Shown here: one piece after another, positions 1-10,484 of the stretch
How positions within the stretch are numbered: position 1 is the stretch's first letter
Layout: every line of letters begins with the position of its first letter
Source: Fragilaria crotonensis
Taxonomy: Eukaryota > Bacillariophyta > Fragilariophyceae > Fragilariales > Fragilariaceae
DNA length: 59,413 nucleotides
Direction: 5' to 3'
Assembly: GCA_022925895.1 (NCBI GenBank)
Contig: JAKSYS010000379.1
Coordinates: 1-59,413, forward strand
The notes under the pieces: generated by a model
Told to the model about the DNA's origin: nothing
The model's input: only the letters and a program-made list of their open reading frames with translations
The model's database searches: none
Translations under genes and position numbers: made by a program

Positions 1-644
1 GAGAGCTGACATGGCCCAATGTGTATTCGCATTGTTTCTATCGATACAACAACAGTCTACATTAATGCCATCAAATCAACATTTTATGCAAACGCCACAG
101 TCTTCGGGCTTCAGACCTGCTGGAAGATGTTGGAAGAGTCACAGAAGTCACAGTCCTTGTATCAAGTCATACATACATCAATTCATGCGTAGAAATCACA
201 GCATGAAAGCAACGTGCGCGACCCCGGATGGCGAAAAAAACGGGCCACCTGCAGAATTGAGGACCTACAGCAGGATTCATTCCCAAGGTTTTGTGAACTG
301 CAAACTGCACACACGCGTCCCCCCACCCCCCAGCAATAACTTTGAAGCAGGAGCAGGGTTCGCCCTGCCCCCCACACGTTAACGCAATTTCAACAACCCA
401 TCGACGAGGAAAATGACGAGAAAACGTCCGAAGTGGGTGGAAAGGATAAGGAATGACGGCCATAGACAGCATTTGTGATATTCTCGATCCTGCGCCGACG
501 GCTTCCAAAACATATTTGTCGCAGATTGGGAGGGGTGAGGGGAGGGGGTGACAAGGGGTGTCCGTACTCATGCGTGTTGCTGAGATTTTTGCTGCAGGAA
601 CAGAGGCAACAAATCGATCGATCGCTGGTTGCTAAGGAAGCCAC
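1..644. other. Intergenic, no gene recognised
   Basis: Short open frames occur on both strands but none shows a recognisable domain, and they overlap one another. The stretch ends just before the start codon of the oxygenase gene at 645. A C-rich run lies near 317-333. I see no RNA gene or repeat. Confidence 0.5.
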
Positions 645-1778
645 ATGACAAGGAAGTTTACGACCATGATGATAATCTATCTTGGCTCCATTATTCTTTT
701 CCCTTGTGTCTCTGGCCTGTCGCAAGTGGGCTATCAACATCACGGGACTCCATTTCGCACGCAACGTTATCAAAGTTCAAGTCTAAAAGGCGCCTTGGCA
801 CTTCAAAGCGAGCTCGATGGCCTCGATCTCGGAGGATGCCACGGCATGCTTCATGCCTCTGGAATTCGACAGATTTCGGACATTAAGGCACTCACGTCAT
901 CCATGATGGTGGACATGAGAGCAAGTGACAAGGACCTCACCAACCTTGTGCTCGTCGCAGATAGCCTAAGAGGATGCGAAATTGCTGTACCTCAGCTTTC
1001 AAGCGCGCTTCACGGTGCATTCACGCGACAATCTCTTACGTTCAGTCCGGGATCTGGAATCCAGGTGCCAAAGCCAGACTTCTGCATGGAAGTCGTATCC
1101 GAAGAACATGATGTATTCAAAGGAAGGTTGTTTACCGAAGAGCAATGCCTGCAGATCAATCGAATGGCGGAGTATCACGCGTACTCAACCCAACATGATG
1201 ATGGATGGACTAACAAGGTTTACACCCTTACAGCTCAGCACTTATTGTGCAAGGATGTGCCAGGATTACCGTCGCTGATCAAAGATGTCTTTCAGCACCT
1301 TTTTCGCGACTTGTATAAGCTATTGCAAGGTCGGATCCGTCCAGGCACAATATGTTTTGAAAACAGTGGCGAGCCGCACCTCGTCAAATACAACGGTCTA
1401 GCGAAAGGGACGGAACTGCACAAGGACAACCTGAGTATGTATACATCACAGTGAATTGCATGCTCTCTGATACCCAGGATTTTGAAGGTGGTGGAACCTA
1501 CATCAAGGCCCTTGATCGAACCATACAGTTGACTCAAGGCGAAATGTTGATTCATCTCGGTGATCTTGAACACGCTAGCAGAGATCACTTTGGGTGTTCG
1601 TCGTCTGATGATTGCATTTCTTATGCGAATGGGAAGACGAGGAGCTAAACAAGGTCAAAGTGGAGGAGGCGAGGGACTATATTCGCCCAATCCAAGCGCC
1701 GAATGCATTGCTGTTTTAAACGCATACTGCACGAACGTGATCCATTCAAAATACTTCTGTGAACCGACAGCAGTCTGA
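645..1778 (+). CDS. 2OG-Fe(II) oxygenase-like protein, reading frame broken twice
   Basis: The first frame (645-1454) starts with a hydrophobic N-terminus (about residues 8-25) that looks like a signal peptide. It ends in a double-stranded beta-helix region with the iron-binding H-x-D as LHKDN (His ~259, Asp ~261). The expected next strand, YITVNCMLSD, lies in another frame from about 1442. The distal histidine (GDLEHASRD) lies near 1570, and the basic segment GVRRLMIAF that normally binds the 2OG carboxylate lies in a third frame near 1592. All core elements are therefore present in order but need two one-base corrections, one near 1440 and one in a GGG run near 1591. The family uses 2-oxoglutarate and O2 to hydroxylate substrates; the substrate cannot be told. 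The gene converges on MUS81, whose stop is about 50 bp away. It may be a recent pseudogene or carry consensus errors. The end point is uncertain: 1648 in one frame, 1778 in the other. Confidence 0.6.
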
Positions 1779-1827
1779 ATTGAGAGCCTGACTTTGAATA
1801 GTATTTTAAGCGATAACACCTTATCTA

Positions 1828-4069
1828 TTAGTCAGACAACTCGATAATCTCCTGCTGAATTCTATGAAGGTAGTCGTCATCCTCTGAAATCGACACTTCT
1901 CGAGCAACTGGAGACGTGACCCTGGGTCGCGTACTCTTCCTGATCAAAGCAGAAGGGTTGACTTTCGTCGCCACAACCTCATTAACCAGGTTAAGCTTTT
2001 CACGCAGTTGGCGCACTCTAACCTCAAGGGGCTCCTCCTCCTCCTCCTCAGAATCAGACGAGTTTGCGCCTTGTGAATTAATGCACTTTTGCCCGCACGC
2101 CATGCCGAAATCTTTGCTGCTTTGCGAGTCCAACGTAGCTGAGCGCCCTTCTGGTTTTCTTGAGAGCATGGCAATCTCGATGTCCAAACTGTCTATACTT
2201 TCTCGTGCCGGGGCCGATGGACGGGGATGCTTTCTGCCTGGATTCCGAATGCTTCCAGGGACTGAGCGACCTGCAAATCCTGGTGAGGGACTCGTGGAGG
2301 GCATAAGAAGGCTCGGTGATCCTCTAATCTCACTAATTTTCCAAGATGTGCAGGGACCCAAAAGCGGGCGCTGCTTTGGTGATGAAGCGTGGTCAGATTT
2401 ACTCGACTCGATCTTCGAAGGAAACGACCCGTCACTTTCATCAGACGATGGTGATGGTGAGTCGAGAAGATCAATGGCTTCGGCAGAAGGTATGGAAGGC
2501 GTGTCCTTCGATAAAGTGCGACTTGTCAATGTTTGTGTCTCTGGGAGCTTGGGATGTGCCGCAAAAACCACGTTCGTTGATTCGGGATCACCCTGTTCAA
2601 CGATGGTTGTTTCTTCTTGAGAACTGGAAATGTCCGCATCACAGTTTGGAAGGTTCTCCGTCAATGTAGCGCGAGGCGGTGAGCCCGTAATCACGGAATC
2701 GTCGCCACCCGCCATGAAAGTATAGTACACTTCTAGGGCCCTCAGTTCTCCCACTCTTTGGGTACCTGTTTCCAAATCAGCCAATAAATTTTTGCCATCG
2801 GATACATTGAGGCCATCCAATGCACGAAAGAGTGCATCTGGTGTTGGGTACGCATGAACAAGTGGGGGGACAGTGGAGTTGGAAATTCTGGGGATTTGCT
2901 TGAGCATCCTACAAAAGATTCCGCCAATGGTCTTGGTGCCTTCTTCCCGGTCCTTTTCAACCTTGCATTTGAGCTCGTTGTAAGTAATAAACCTGGATGC
3001 TCCAAATGGTGGTAATGGCGGCGTGTCGAAAACCATCTCCTCAAAGGACCTTCTATCACTAGTATGTCTCTTTTTAATGCTCATTCGTCTTCGCTTTCGA
3101 TTTACTCCTGAAGATGAAAAGGTTGGCAACGATGAACTTGAAGTCACACCATCAGAAAATGCGGATGGGAAAGCCCGTTGCAAAATCCGTCGATGAACAC
3201 TTTTGAGGAATCGAACTGTTTCCTCCAAATGCCTGGTCCGCACTACTTGAAAGTCGAGCTGTACCCGAGTTTCCATCATTGCCATGTGTAACGATTCATG
3301 AGAGCAGTTGGAAACTTCCTGGTGTCTCCTTCAACCAGCAAGATGACTTGGGCAACCCACAATGCTGCAACCGCAATCGCTGTTCCTTATATCGCGTGCC
3401 AAACAGGGAACCAGCCAAGTCGTTGACTTCCTTTCGCTCCACAATAGTTCCCAACATGATTTCGAGCGTTCCTGATCTTGCAATCCAGGCCATATCCCCA
3501 ATGGGCAAGTTTGTTTTCACTTGGTATACCACTCATTTGCAAATCCGCAAGCACTTTTCCCAGCCGTGTTCACGCCCGTCCACAATTAGAACGACTCTCC
3601 AGTCGCCGCTGGGTAGGATCAGTGATTCCGATTCCTTGACAGCATTTTGGTATGCCTTGAGTTTCTCAGAAGGCTTGGGGGCATCCATCTTTCCATCAGA
3701 AAGTGCTTTGTTTCGTGGCTTCAAATTCTTCGTTTTTGCTGTTGTGGTGGTGGAAGACTCGGCATCATTTGCCGTTGTACTTGCAGTTGTTGCGACAGAG
3801 GATGCTCTCGACAAGGCAATATTCATTTCCGTGGGCTTCGGGACAATGATTCGAGCCAATGAATCTCCCACTCCGCGGAGGGCCTTGGCTTCCTTCATAG
3901 TGGTTACGGCCGTGGGACACGCTTGAAGTGCTTTGGCTGCTTTTCGAACGGCAAATACAAATTTCGAACTCTGCGCCGTGCTCGCTTGTTCACACTTGTC
4001 ATAAAGTCGATCCAGGCCTTCTTGGTTGGCCGGATGCACGGCTTTCCTGCGGCTCTCAGTAGGTGCCAT
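1828..4069 (-). CDS. MUS81-like structure-specific endonuclease, frame broken
   Basis: MUS81 with its EME partner cuts branched DNA at stalled forks and recombination intermediates in the nucleus. The ATG at 4069 opens an N-terminal helix-hairpin-helix region (ALRGVGDSLARII). The ERCC4-type nuclease domain follows: VLIVDGREH, then LPIGDMAWIA, then the catalytic signature ERKEVNDL, then RYKEQRLRLQHCGLP. A second helix-hairpin-helix region (MLKQIPRIS, then HAYPTP) lies near 2870-2910. The frame is interrupted by an in-frame TGA at about 3533 and by two apparent one-base losses, at a CCC run near 3350 and a TTT run near 3326. After the second HhH region, where the family normally ends, a Ser/Asp-rich tail of roughly 300 residues continues. 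It includes IDLLDS and ends IIELSD, which resemble SUMO-interaction motifs. The nuclease signature makes the family call firm. Whether the gene works is unclear. Confidence 0.85.
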
Positions 4070-4859
4070 GGTCCAGCCTCAATGTTTAACAAACGCCCAT
4101 CAGACAATTCTCAATCCGCGACCACGACACGTCTACACGATCTTCCAATTGAAAACAAAATGAGGAGTACGAGTACCTTGAAATCACGACAGAGGTACTG
4201 TACAGAAACTACGACGTACGTACAAAGAGCACGAGAAACGCCAGCGCACTTCGCGACGTATAACAATTTCTTGTGGAGAAATTGAACGGTTAACACGCAA
4301 CGGCGAATTTGAAATGGGGTCTATCATACAGTCTACAGCACTGGCATCACCAACGGGAGCATGATATGCATGGATCACCGGATCAGTCACCGTATGTATC
4401 TACGTATCTACCGGTAGCAGTACCGTTATGGTGAATGGTGATCAGCGCCTTAATTTTGGGGCCAATCGCCTTTTTGAAGCCTTGAAAGAGCGCCTTAAAT
4501 AAGGTCCAGTAGATTCTACGCTACAAACATACCAAAACGTAGAATTGTACGTGCAAGTTTGTACGGAGAATTCTAGTAGCATAGTACGACAGTACTCCAG
4601 TAGGTAACAAACAACATACAGTAGAGATGGATACAGTACCCTCTTCTTCAGTACTCCAGTATATTGGTAGCCAGTACCTGGATGCTGTGCTAGGACTTGG
4701 AACTCAATTATTGCAGTGAAAAAGCTGAAACAATTGAAGTTACTTCCATGATTGTTCATGGGGAGGTGGGGGGTCTGTCAACAGTGTCACTTTCTTGATT
4801 GACTGACCTGGCTATAAGCATTGCAACTGGTCTCTACTGTTGTTAACCTTAACTCTAAA

Positions 4860-5060
4860 TCCCCAAAACCCTAACCCCTAACCCCCACCGCCTTACACCG
4901 CCTTTTTCAAGGTCCAAAAAAGCGCCTATATTAACTTATTAAGGCGCTGCTAGGCGCGCCGGCCCGGTCGCCTTAAATAGGACACCCCTGGTGATCAGTG
5001 ATCAGTGATCAGTGATCAGCAGGGGTGTTTAATTAAGGCGCCTGCCTTCCGTTAAGGCAC
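4860..5060. repeat. GGCGCC-rich repeat, copy 1, with (GATCAGT)n core
   Basis: From left to right: CCCTAACCCCTAACCCC, a CGCCTT-rich part, GGCGCGCCGG near 4957, then ACACCCCTG, four copies of GATCAGT (about 4993-5019) and the inverse CAGGGGTGT, then TTAATTAAGGCGCC. The inverted ACACCCCTG/CAGGGGTGT pair and the outer CGCCTTAA/TTAAGGCG pair make the right half a foldback structure around the 7-bp satellite. The same modules recur in the same order at 5265-5430. Confidence 0.65.
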
Positions 5061-5264
5061 AAACGCCTTCTATAGACCTCAAAATCGCGCCTTGCGACAT
5101 CACGTACGATCTACGAGGTCAACATACTAGCGTAGAAATCGTACGTGTAAAGCATAGTATGACAGAAGTAATAGCCTATCGTATTACTGTGCGAGATCCG
5201 CACTGTACCATCAGATACTAATGTACTGTCGCAATGTACCGTTGTATTTTACTACAGTAACACC

Positions 5265-5430
5265 TTAAAACCCTAGGTTTCCCAACCCCTAACCCCTGCA
5301 CCTTCTTGAGGTCCGAATTTGGCGCCTTAATTAAGTAATTAAGGCGTCAGTAGGCGCGCCGGCCGGATCGCCTGAATTATACACCCCTGGTGATCAGTGA
5401 TCATTGATCATTGATCATTGAATCATTGAT
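5265..5430. repeat. GGCGCC-rich repeat, copy 2
   Basis: Direct repeat of 4860-5060, offset about 405 bp: CCCCTAACCCCT, a CTTGAGGTCC part, GGCGCCTTAATTAA, GGCGCGCCGGCC, ACACCCCTGGTGATCAGT, then GATCATT repeated with 7-bp period. The satellite unit has drifted from GATCAGT to GATCATT, and the right-hand inverted arm seen in copy 1 is missing. Confidence 0.6.
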
Positions 5431-5988
5431 CATTCATGAGTTCATCAGTGAGAAGTTGTACCAGGTAGTTGCTGAATACTGCAATATGCAATTCTGCAAT
5501 ACGCTATTCTGAGTAGCTGCTCGCAGGGAATACCTTTTTTCGGTTTCAGTATGAAGTTTTTTTAGAATTTCGTAGTTAACTAACTCGCTAAATTGTAGTG
5601 CGGAGTGCAGCCGTATGCTGATGTAGCAGTACTTGTATGATACATACCGGTTATCATATCATAGTGCACAGGTTGGATCGAGTTCGGAGTTCGGATTCGG
5701 GCTTCGGAAAGCTAATCTCTGTAAAATTCTTCTGGCCGCAAAATCCTTGAACGCCAGTACTGAAGTATTATGCATACTTGTACCGGTACTCCAGAGGCAA
5801 GAGTACTACAAGTACGCGTACACTATTACATGTTACAAGTACTGTACAGAATAAACGGGACTCCGAGTAAACTCTCATGAACTGAGGCAAATTCTCGTAC
5901 AGGTATGCATAATATGTAATACACCTTGAATTATTGAAGTCGCGACATAATTCACTCATATAGCTTGGAGTCCTGTCTTGTGCCGGCC

Positions 5989-7565
5989 ATGAACAATAAT
6001 CCAATGATCCGATTGCAGGTTCTCGTTATAGCTGCCGTTCTGGCAGGATATGCACTGGGCAGTAATGCGCCTCAAACTTGTTCGCTCGGTGGCATCGAGC
6101 CGGACCTTGACCCGGCGTTAAAGGAAATGACCTTTGACGTTGGTGATGGACCTGAAACATTTCTTGCCTACGTTCAGCCCGATGTTACAACATTTTACAA
6201 GGATATCGACCCCCCGGCATCCGAAGCCGTGACACCTAAATTTACTGGTTTCGGTGGGATGCTCGTAAACATGTCCAACAAGCCAGTGAGGTGCTCTTGG
6301 TACGTTCGGATGGGATACGTGTAGTTTTGCCGTAAAGCTCTTGGTCATTTCTGACAATTCGAAACCCCAGGGAGCCGTACGTGGGCGCAGATTCCTCGTT
6401 CATTGAGCTCATCAAGCCCTTCTCTTCTGGAGGAACTGCAACGTTTCCTGGTCATTATTTCATTTTTACTCCTGACGACGACCTCAGCAACATCTTGGTT
6501 CGCTTCACAGTGCAAGACTATCCAGAGAATGTATATGTGTACGATCCCTACCACGTCGAGGGGGACGAGGAACAGACGCAGAAGAATTTAGAAGAACTCA
6601 ATGAGATGGAAAAGGAAAGCTATCGCAAGATGCGCAAATCATACCTGTTCGGTCTCGAGTACAAGAAATTCACTGGTCGCTCTTACCTCGCCAACTATCC
6701 TCGTCCCAGACCCCCACATTTCATGTGGAGAGCTGACTACTTCAATCAGACACACTGGGTGACAACAAACGAAACTCGCTTTATTACCAAACCACCCCAG
6801 GAATCACTTCCCGAGCTCACACAGTTTGGCAAAGTTCGCGCGCTCCGCGACACTGATTCTCGACCCCTCGCCGTCTACCGCGAAGAAGGTGTATTCAACA
6901 TGACTCTCAAGGTCATTTCGTGTGCCCCTCGTGCCTTTGAAGTGCTGGACTTTTTGTCCGAGGTGGAAGTCCAGCACCTCTTGGACTTGGCCGCCGCCGA
7001 AACCCTGGCTATCAGTACAACCGGCGACGGCCAAACGGATAAGGATATTAGTGCCACACGAACCTCCTACAACTCGTGGTTGGACCGAGAACGGTCTCCG
7101 ATTGTTGATGTCATATACCGACGAGCGGCAGATCTCTTGCGAATCGACGAGGCGCTGTTGCGGTATCGTGGAGACGGAGAGTACCCCGACCTCGGAACCG
7201 ACTATTCTATTGCCGAGGCGCTGCAGCTCGTGCACTACGATCCCGATCAGGAGTATACAGCGCACCATGATTTTGGATATAATGAATTGAATGACCCTTA
7301 TCAAGCACAACGATTTGCGACACTGCTCCTGTACCTAAATGAAGGTATGCAAGGAGGTGCCACGAGCTTTCCTCGCTGGGTCAATGCTGAAACATTTGAA
7401 GAATTAAAGGTAGAGCCTCAAGTTGGCAAAGCAGTTCTGTTTTATTCACAGCTTCCTGATGGAAACATGGATGACTTCAGTCAGCATGAAGCTAAGAAGG
7501 TATTGGTTGGCGAAAAATGGTTGGTGAATCTATGGGTGTGGAGCCCTGTATATTCCAATAGTTGA
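5989..7565 (+). CDS. Prolyl 4-hydroxylase-like 2OG-Fe(II) dioxygenase, two exons
   Basis: Exon 1 (5989-6290) joins exon 2 (6371-7565) across an 80-bp GT-AG intron in phase 2, giving 498 residues without frame breaks. The N-terminus has a hydrophobic signal sequence (residues ~6-24), so the protein probably enters the secretory pathway. An N-terminal beta domain (NMSNKPV, then GGTATFPGHYF) precedes the C-terminal P4H catalytic domain. The iron ligands read H399-x-D401 (AHHDFGY) and H473 (FSQHEAKK), with Lys483 (GEKW) ten residues on for 2-oxoglutarate. All four key residues are present. The family hydroxylates prolyl residues of secreted or collagen-like proteins using O2, Fe(II) and 2-oxoglutarate; the substrate here is unknown. 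I chose the ATG at 5989 because it directly precedes the signal sequence; another ATG at 6004 is possible. Confidence 0.88.
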
Positions 7566-7971
7566 AGAACATCAATTACCGCCTGTAACATGAAGAGGAG
7601 GTGCTCACAGTCGTCTCGCATCATGATACCGTAGACATTCTCTACTAGAGTAGGAGTACTCGTCTACAAGTTCTGCACTACGTTTCATAACAGGATAACA
7701 GCGCTCAGAAAAGGACTTTTCATCTGAGGTTAGGCATCACGGCGTCATTCTTGACGATGAAACGCGCAGGGACACAACATACAACATGAAAATTGTACTT
7801 CCAGTGTTTCAGATGTAGATAACAACTGTAGGAATAGGAGTCGGAGCTTCGTCCCAAAGAGAGGTATCCAAAGTGTCTAGCAAAGAATACAAACCCATTG
7901 ACCCCTGCTTTCAAGCCCACGGCCGAGATGTTAAGGTTAGCAATCACTTTAGGACCAAATAATTTAACCCC
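7566..7971. other. Convergent 3' intergenic region
   Basis: About 400 bp between the convergent P4H and P450 stop codons. It presumably holds both 3' UTRs. There is one imperfect inverted sequence, CTCTACTAGAGTAGGAGTACTC, near 7641. I see no gene and no clear polyadenylation signal. Confidence 0.5.
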
Positions 7972-9713
7972 TCACAATCTCTTCTTTACCAACACAGTCA
8001 GCTGTTCTTTTGGAGTAACAGGAACTATGTACTGGTGTCGTGGATCTGTTTCTTTACAACCGAGCTCCGTCACGATTTCTTTCTCACTTTCAAAGTTGTA
8101 CCGCCCTGCCAACAACGCTAGGACAATCTTGCTTTCCAAGAGACTTAAGTGCTGACCCAGGCAATTACGAGGACCTTCCAAGAAGGGCAAGAACGTGTAG
8201 GGAGCAGGTTTTTTGTCTACGAATCTTGTGGGATCATAAGACATGGGACTGGGCCAGTACTTAGGGTTGTGATGTACTGCTTGGAGGTTGAGAGCGAGCG
8301 TCGAGCCCGCCGGGACCTGATATTCGCCCAAATCTAGATCCGACACGACACGACGAATGGTCATGGGAACAACCGAGTACTTGCGAAGGGACTCCTGTTG
8401 CGACGAGAGTGTTGAATGAATAATCAAGCTGCACGCAATTTTCGTGCGCACTACTCACTCACCTTCAGACATCCCTCGGAGTATACGAGTCCTGCAAGCT
8501 TGTCTCTCGAAGGCAGATCCGAGTCAACAGCCCAGTCCCTATCCCTTCCGAAAATGTTTTCACTCTCTTTTACCAATTCCTTCATCAAAGCAGGATCGGC
8601 CATCATTTCATATAGAGCCCAGGTCATCATGGAAGCACTCGTTTCGTGCCCAGCCAACATGAAGGTTTTGAATTCATCGCGTATCTGCTTCAGAGCACCG
8701 GCGGGAATGACATCGTACGTGGAGTGATCCTTCTCGTAGGCATCCAGGACCAAGTCTAAAATGTCGTCCCTTCTTGGTCTGCCTTCCCTTCTGTCCGTCC
8801 AACGATTCTGAATCAAGTTTGAAACATATGCATTCAGTTGACGAACATGATACAAGTGCAACCACCAGGAGGGTAGAAAGAAGCAGATTGCTCGATACGG
8901 GTGCCACACTCTTGTGTTGCACTCATCGACGATAGGCAGGTAGAGTTTTGCAAACGTGGAGTCTGATTCATCAAAAGAAATGCTCAAAAAGGTATTTGAA
9001 ATGACTTGTAGAGTCAGACATCGAAGTGCTTCAACAAGATCGACAGCTTTCCCTGTCTCCGCTGCGTCATCCAATGTTGCCATGAGACGCTGCACGGCCT
9101 TCAATGTGATTTGAGGGATTATGTCCAACACAGTGATGCGGAGCGCTGTACTCATCTTGAGACGCTGCTTCATCCAATCAGAATCTTCAGACGTGACAAT
9201 GCCCTTGCCGAGAATAACCATAAATGGTTGATAGGAGAAGCCCACATCCTTTTTAACAGCACTTATTTTCGACTGCAGAACCAGTTTCATGTGGTCAGGG
9301 TTGGATAATGACACCATGGTGCGTCCCATCAACGAGAAAGTGAATACTTCCCCGTACTGTTTATGCCACTGCATCATGGTGTCCCACGGTGTCTGAACGA
9401 TGAAAGCCAACGCGTGTCCAAAGAAAGGAATCGGCGAGTGCACGATCGGCATCTTGAGGGCGACCAGGCGAAATCTCAACTTCATATGCAACAACGTCAA
9501 GAACAAGGAGATTAATGATACTACGACCAAGGAGATAAGTTGCCAATCCACTTCAGTCGGTTTCTGAGTATCTATACTCATCTCACCAAACATGTGCAAG
9601 GCAGTCGATCCTATTGCGGAAAGTAGAAAGCCCAAAAGCGCAACAAGGACGCATTTCTCCGTGGTTCCGATGTGCATTGGTTGGTTTGCTTTTGACATGC
9701 CGCCACCATTCAT
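7972..9713 (-). CDS. Cytochrome P450, membrane-anchored, two exons
   Basis: Exon 1 (9713-8463) and exon 2 (8394-7972) join across a 68-bp intron with donor GTGAGTGAGT and acceptor CAACAG in phase 0, giving 557 residues with no frame break. Two hydrophobic segments (about residues 21-42 and 57-77) anchor the N-terminus, probably in the ER or a plastid envelope. The P450 landmarks are all present: the I-helix oxygen-binding AGHETS (~354-359), the K-helix E-x-x-R as ESLR (418-421, the first codons of exon 2), a PERF-like DPTRF, and the haem loop FLPFLEGPRNCLG with Cys ~495. It is a heme monooxygenase that needs a reductase partner. The haem loop resembles the CYP4/CYP97 type, but I cannot assign a family or substrate. 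It is transcribed convergently with the P4H gene. Confidence 0.9.
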
Positions 9714-10199
9714 TTTCCTTGCACGTTGTTGGCAACAACACCTACCGACTAGATATCAAGGATGCTCAAGCTGTCAACAAATCTTTCCGTTTCTGTGGTT
9801 GCAAGTTGGAAGTTGGAAAGTTGGACGCTTCGGGTTTGGTTTACCTTGGTTCGTATTTGCAAACATTCAATCCGATGTGCCGATGTCCGATGACAAAGTG
9901 CTTGTTAGCAGTACGAATGCTAGCACTGCCAAATAGCCAAACTCTGGCTTCGTCATTGCTTTCCAATACATGACATCGCAAGTCTACTGGTAGACCCAGT
10001 AGAAGCATAGTAGTTGTACTTCTACCGGTGTACTAGACTACTGGACCTACAAGTACAAGTACCAGGTACTACGAGTACCATGGGGTAGTACCGGTACTTG
10101 TACTGTATCCAATTAATCATTGAATGTGGCACTCCAATGTCGTCAGCATACCACATTCCATACCGACGAGGCTACGAGTAGATGCAGGATGAATGGTTG
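9714..10199. repeat. Intergenic, GTAC-rich tract
   Basis: This stretch lies between the P450 start codon and the left end of the MULE and holds no credible gene. Positions ~9985-10110 are a dense run of GTAC, TACTAG and CCGGTAC words, a partly self-complementary low-complexity type found in many gaps of this window. The P450 promoter must be at its left edge but is not recognisable. Confidence 0.55.
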
Positions 10200-10236
10200 G
10201 GGATCCGATTAACTGTCACCTATTTTTCGTCATCGT
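10200..10236 (+). repeat. Left terminal inverted repeat of the MULE
   Basis: 37 bp beginning GGGATCCGATTAACTGTCAC and ending TTCGTCATCGT, identical to the reverse complement of 19011-19047. It lies 249 bp before the transposase start codon, so it may contribute to the transposase promoter, as terminal repeats do in MuDR-type elements (inference). Confidence 0.85.
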
Positions 10237-10484
10237 ACGACACGTTACTTAAGGACCTTGTAGAAAATTTAGCTACAAGTGGAAGCTGTTCAAGATGGGA
10301 ATTTTGTTTCCTTTCCTCGACATATTTTCTCAATCAATTCACCACGCCTGCCCTCCCTGCTCTGAATTTGAATTCATGCACATATTCACGTACATAAATC
10401 TGATTTAAAATAAGAATAACTCTCCATTTTTTCACCGTACTGCAGCACCATTCCATTCATTGTTCCCACTCCTATTGTATTGAG

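Larger units (their letters stand above)
4070..5988. other. Repeat-rich intergenic region between MUS81 and P4H
   Basis: About 1.9 kb without a credible gene. It holds a telomere-like CCCTAACCCCTAACCCC string near 4868, two direct copies of a GGCGCC/TTAATTAA-rich repeat (about 4860-5060 and 5265-5430), 7-bp satellites and several GTAC-rich patches. It must also contain the divergent promoters of MUS81 (-) and P4H (+), but I see no definable promoter element. Confidence 0.6.

Noticed and set aside
1916-2620. Plus-strand open frame opposite the MUS81 tail
   Set aside because: It is the antisense shadow of the Ser/Asp-rich tail. Its Ser- and Glu-rich composition follows from the coding strand.
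3520-3545. Reassignment of TGA as a sense codon
   Set aside because: Intact genes here (P4H, P450) and the ABC transporter use TGA as a normal stop and have no internal TGA. A single in-frame TGA is better explained by mutation or error.
6804-7310. Minus-strand open frame inside the P4H gene
   Set aside because: It is an antisense shadow of an intact catalytic domain with all iron ligands on the plus strand.
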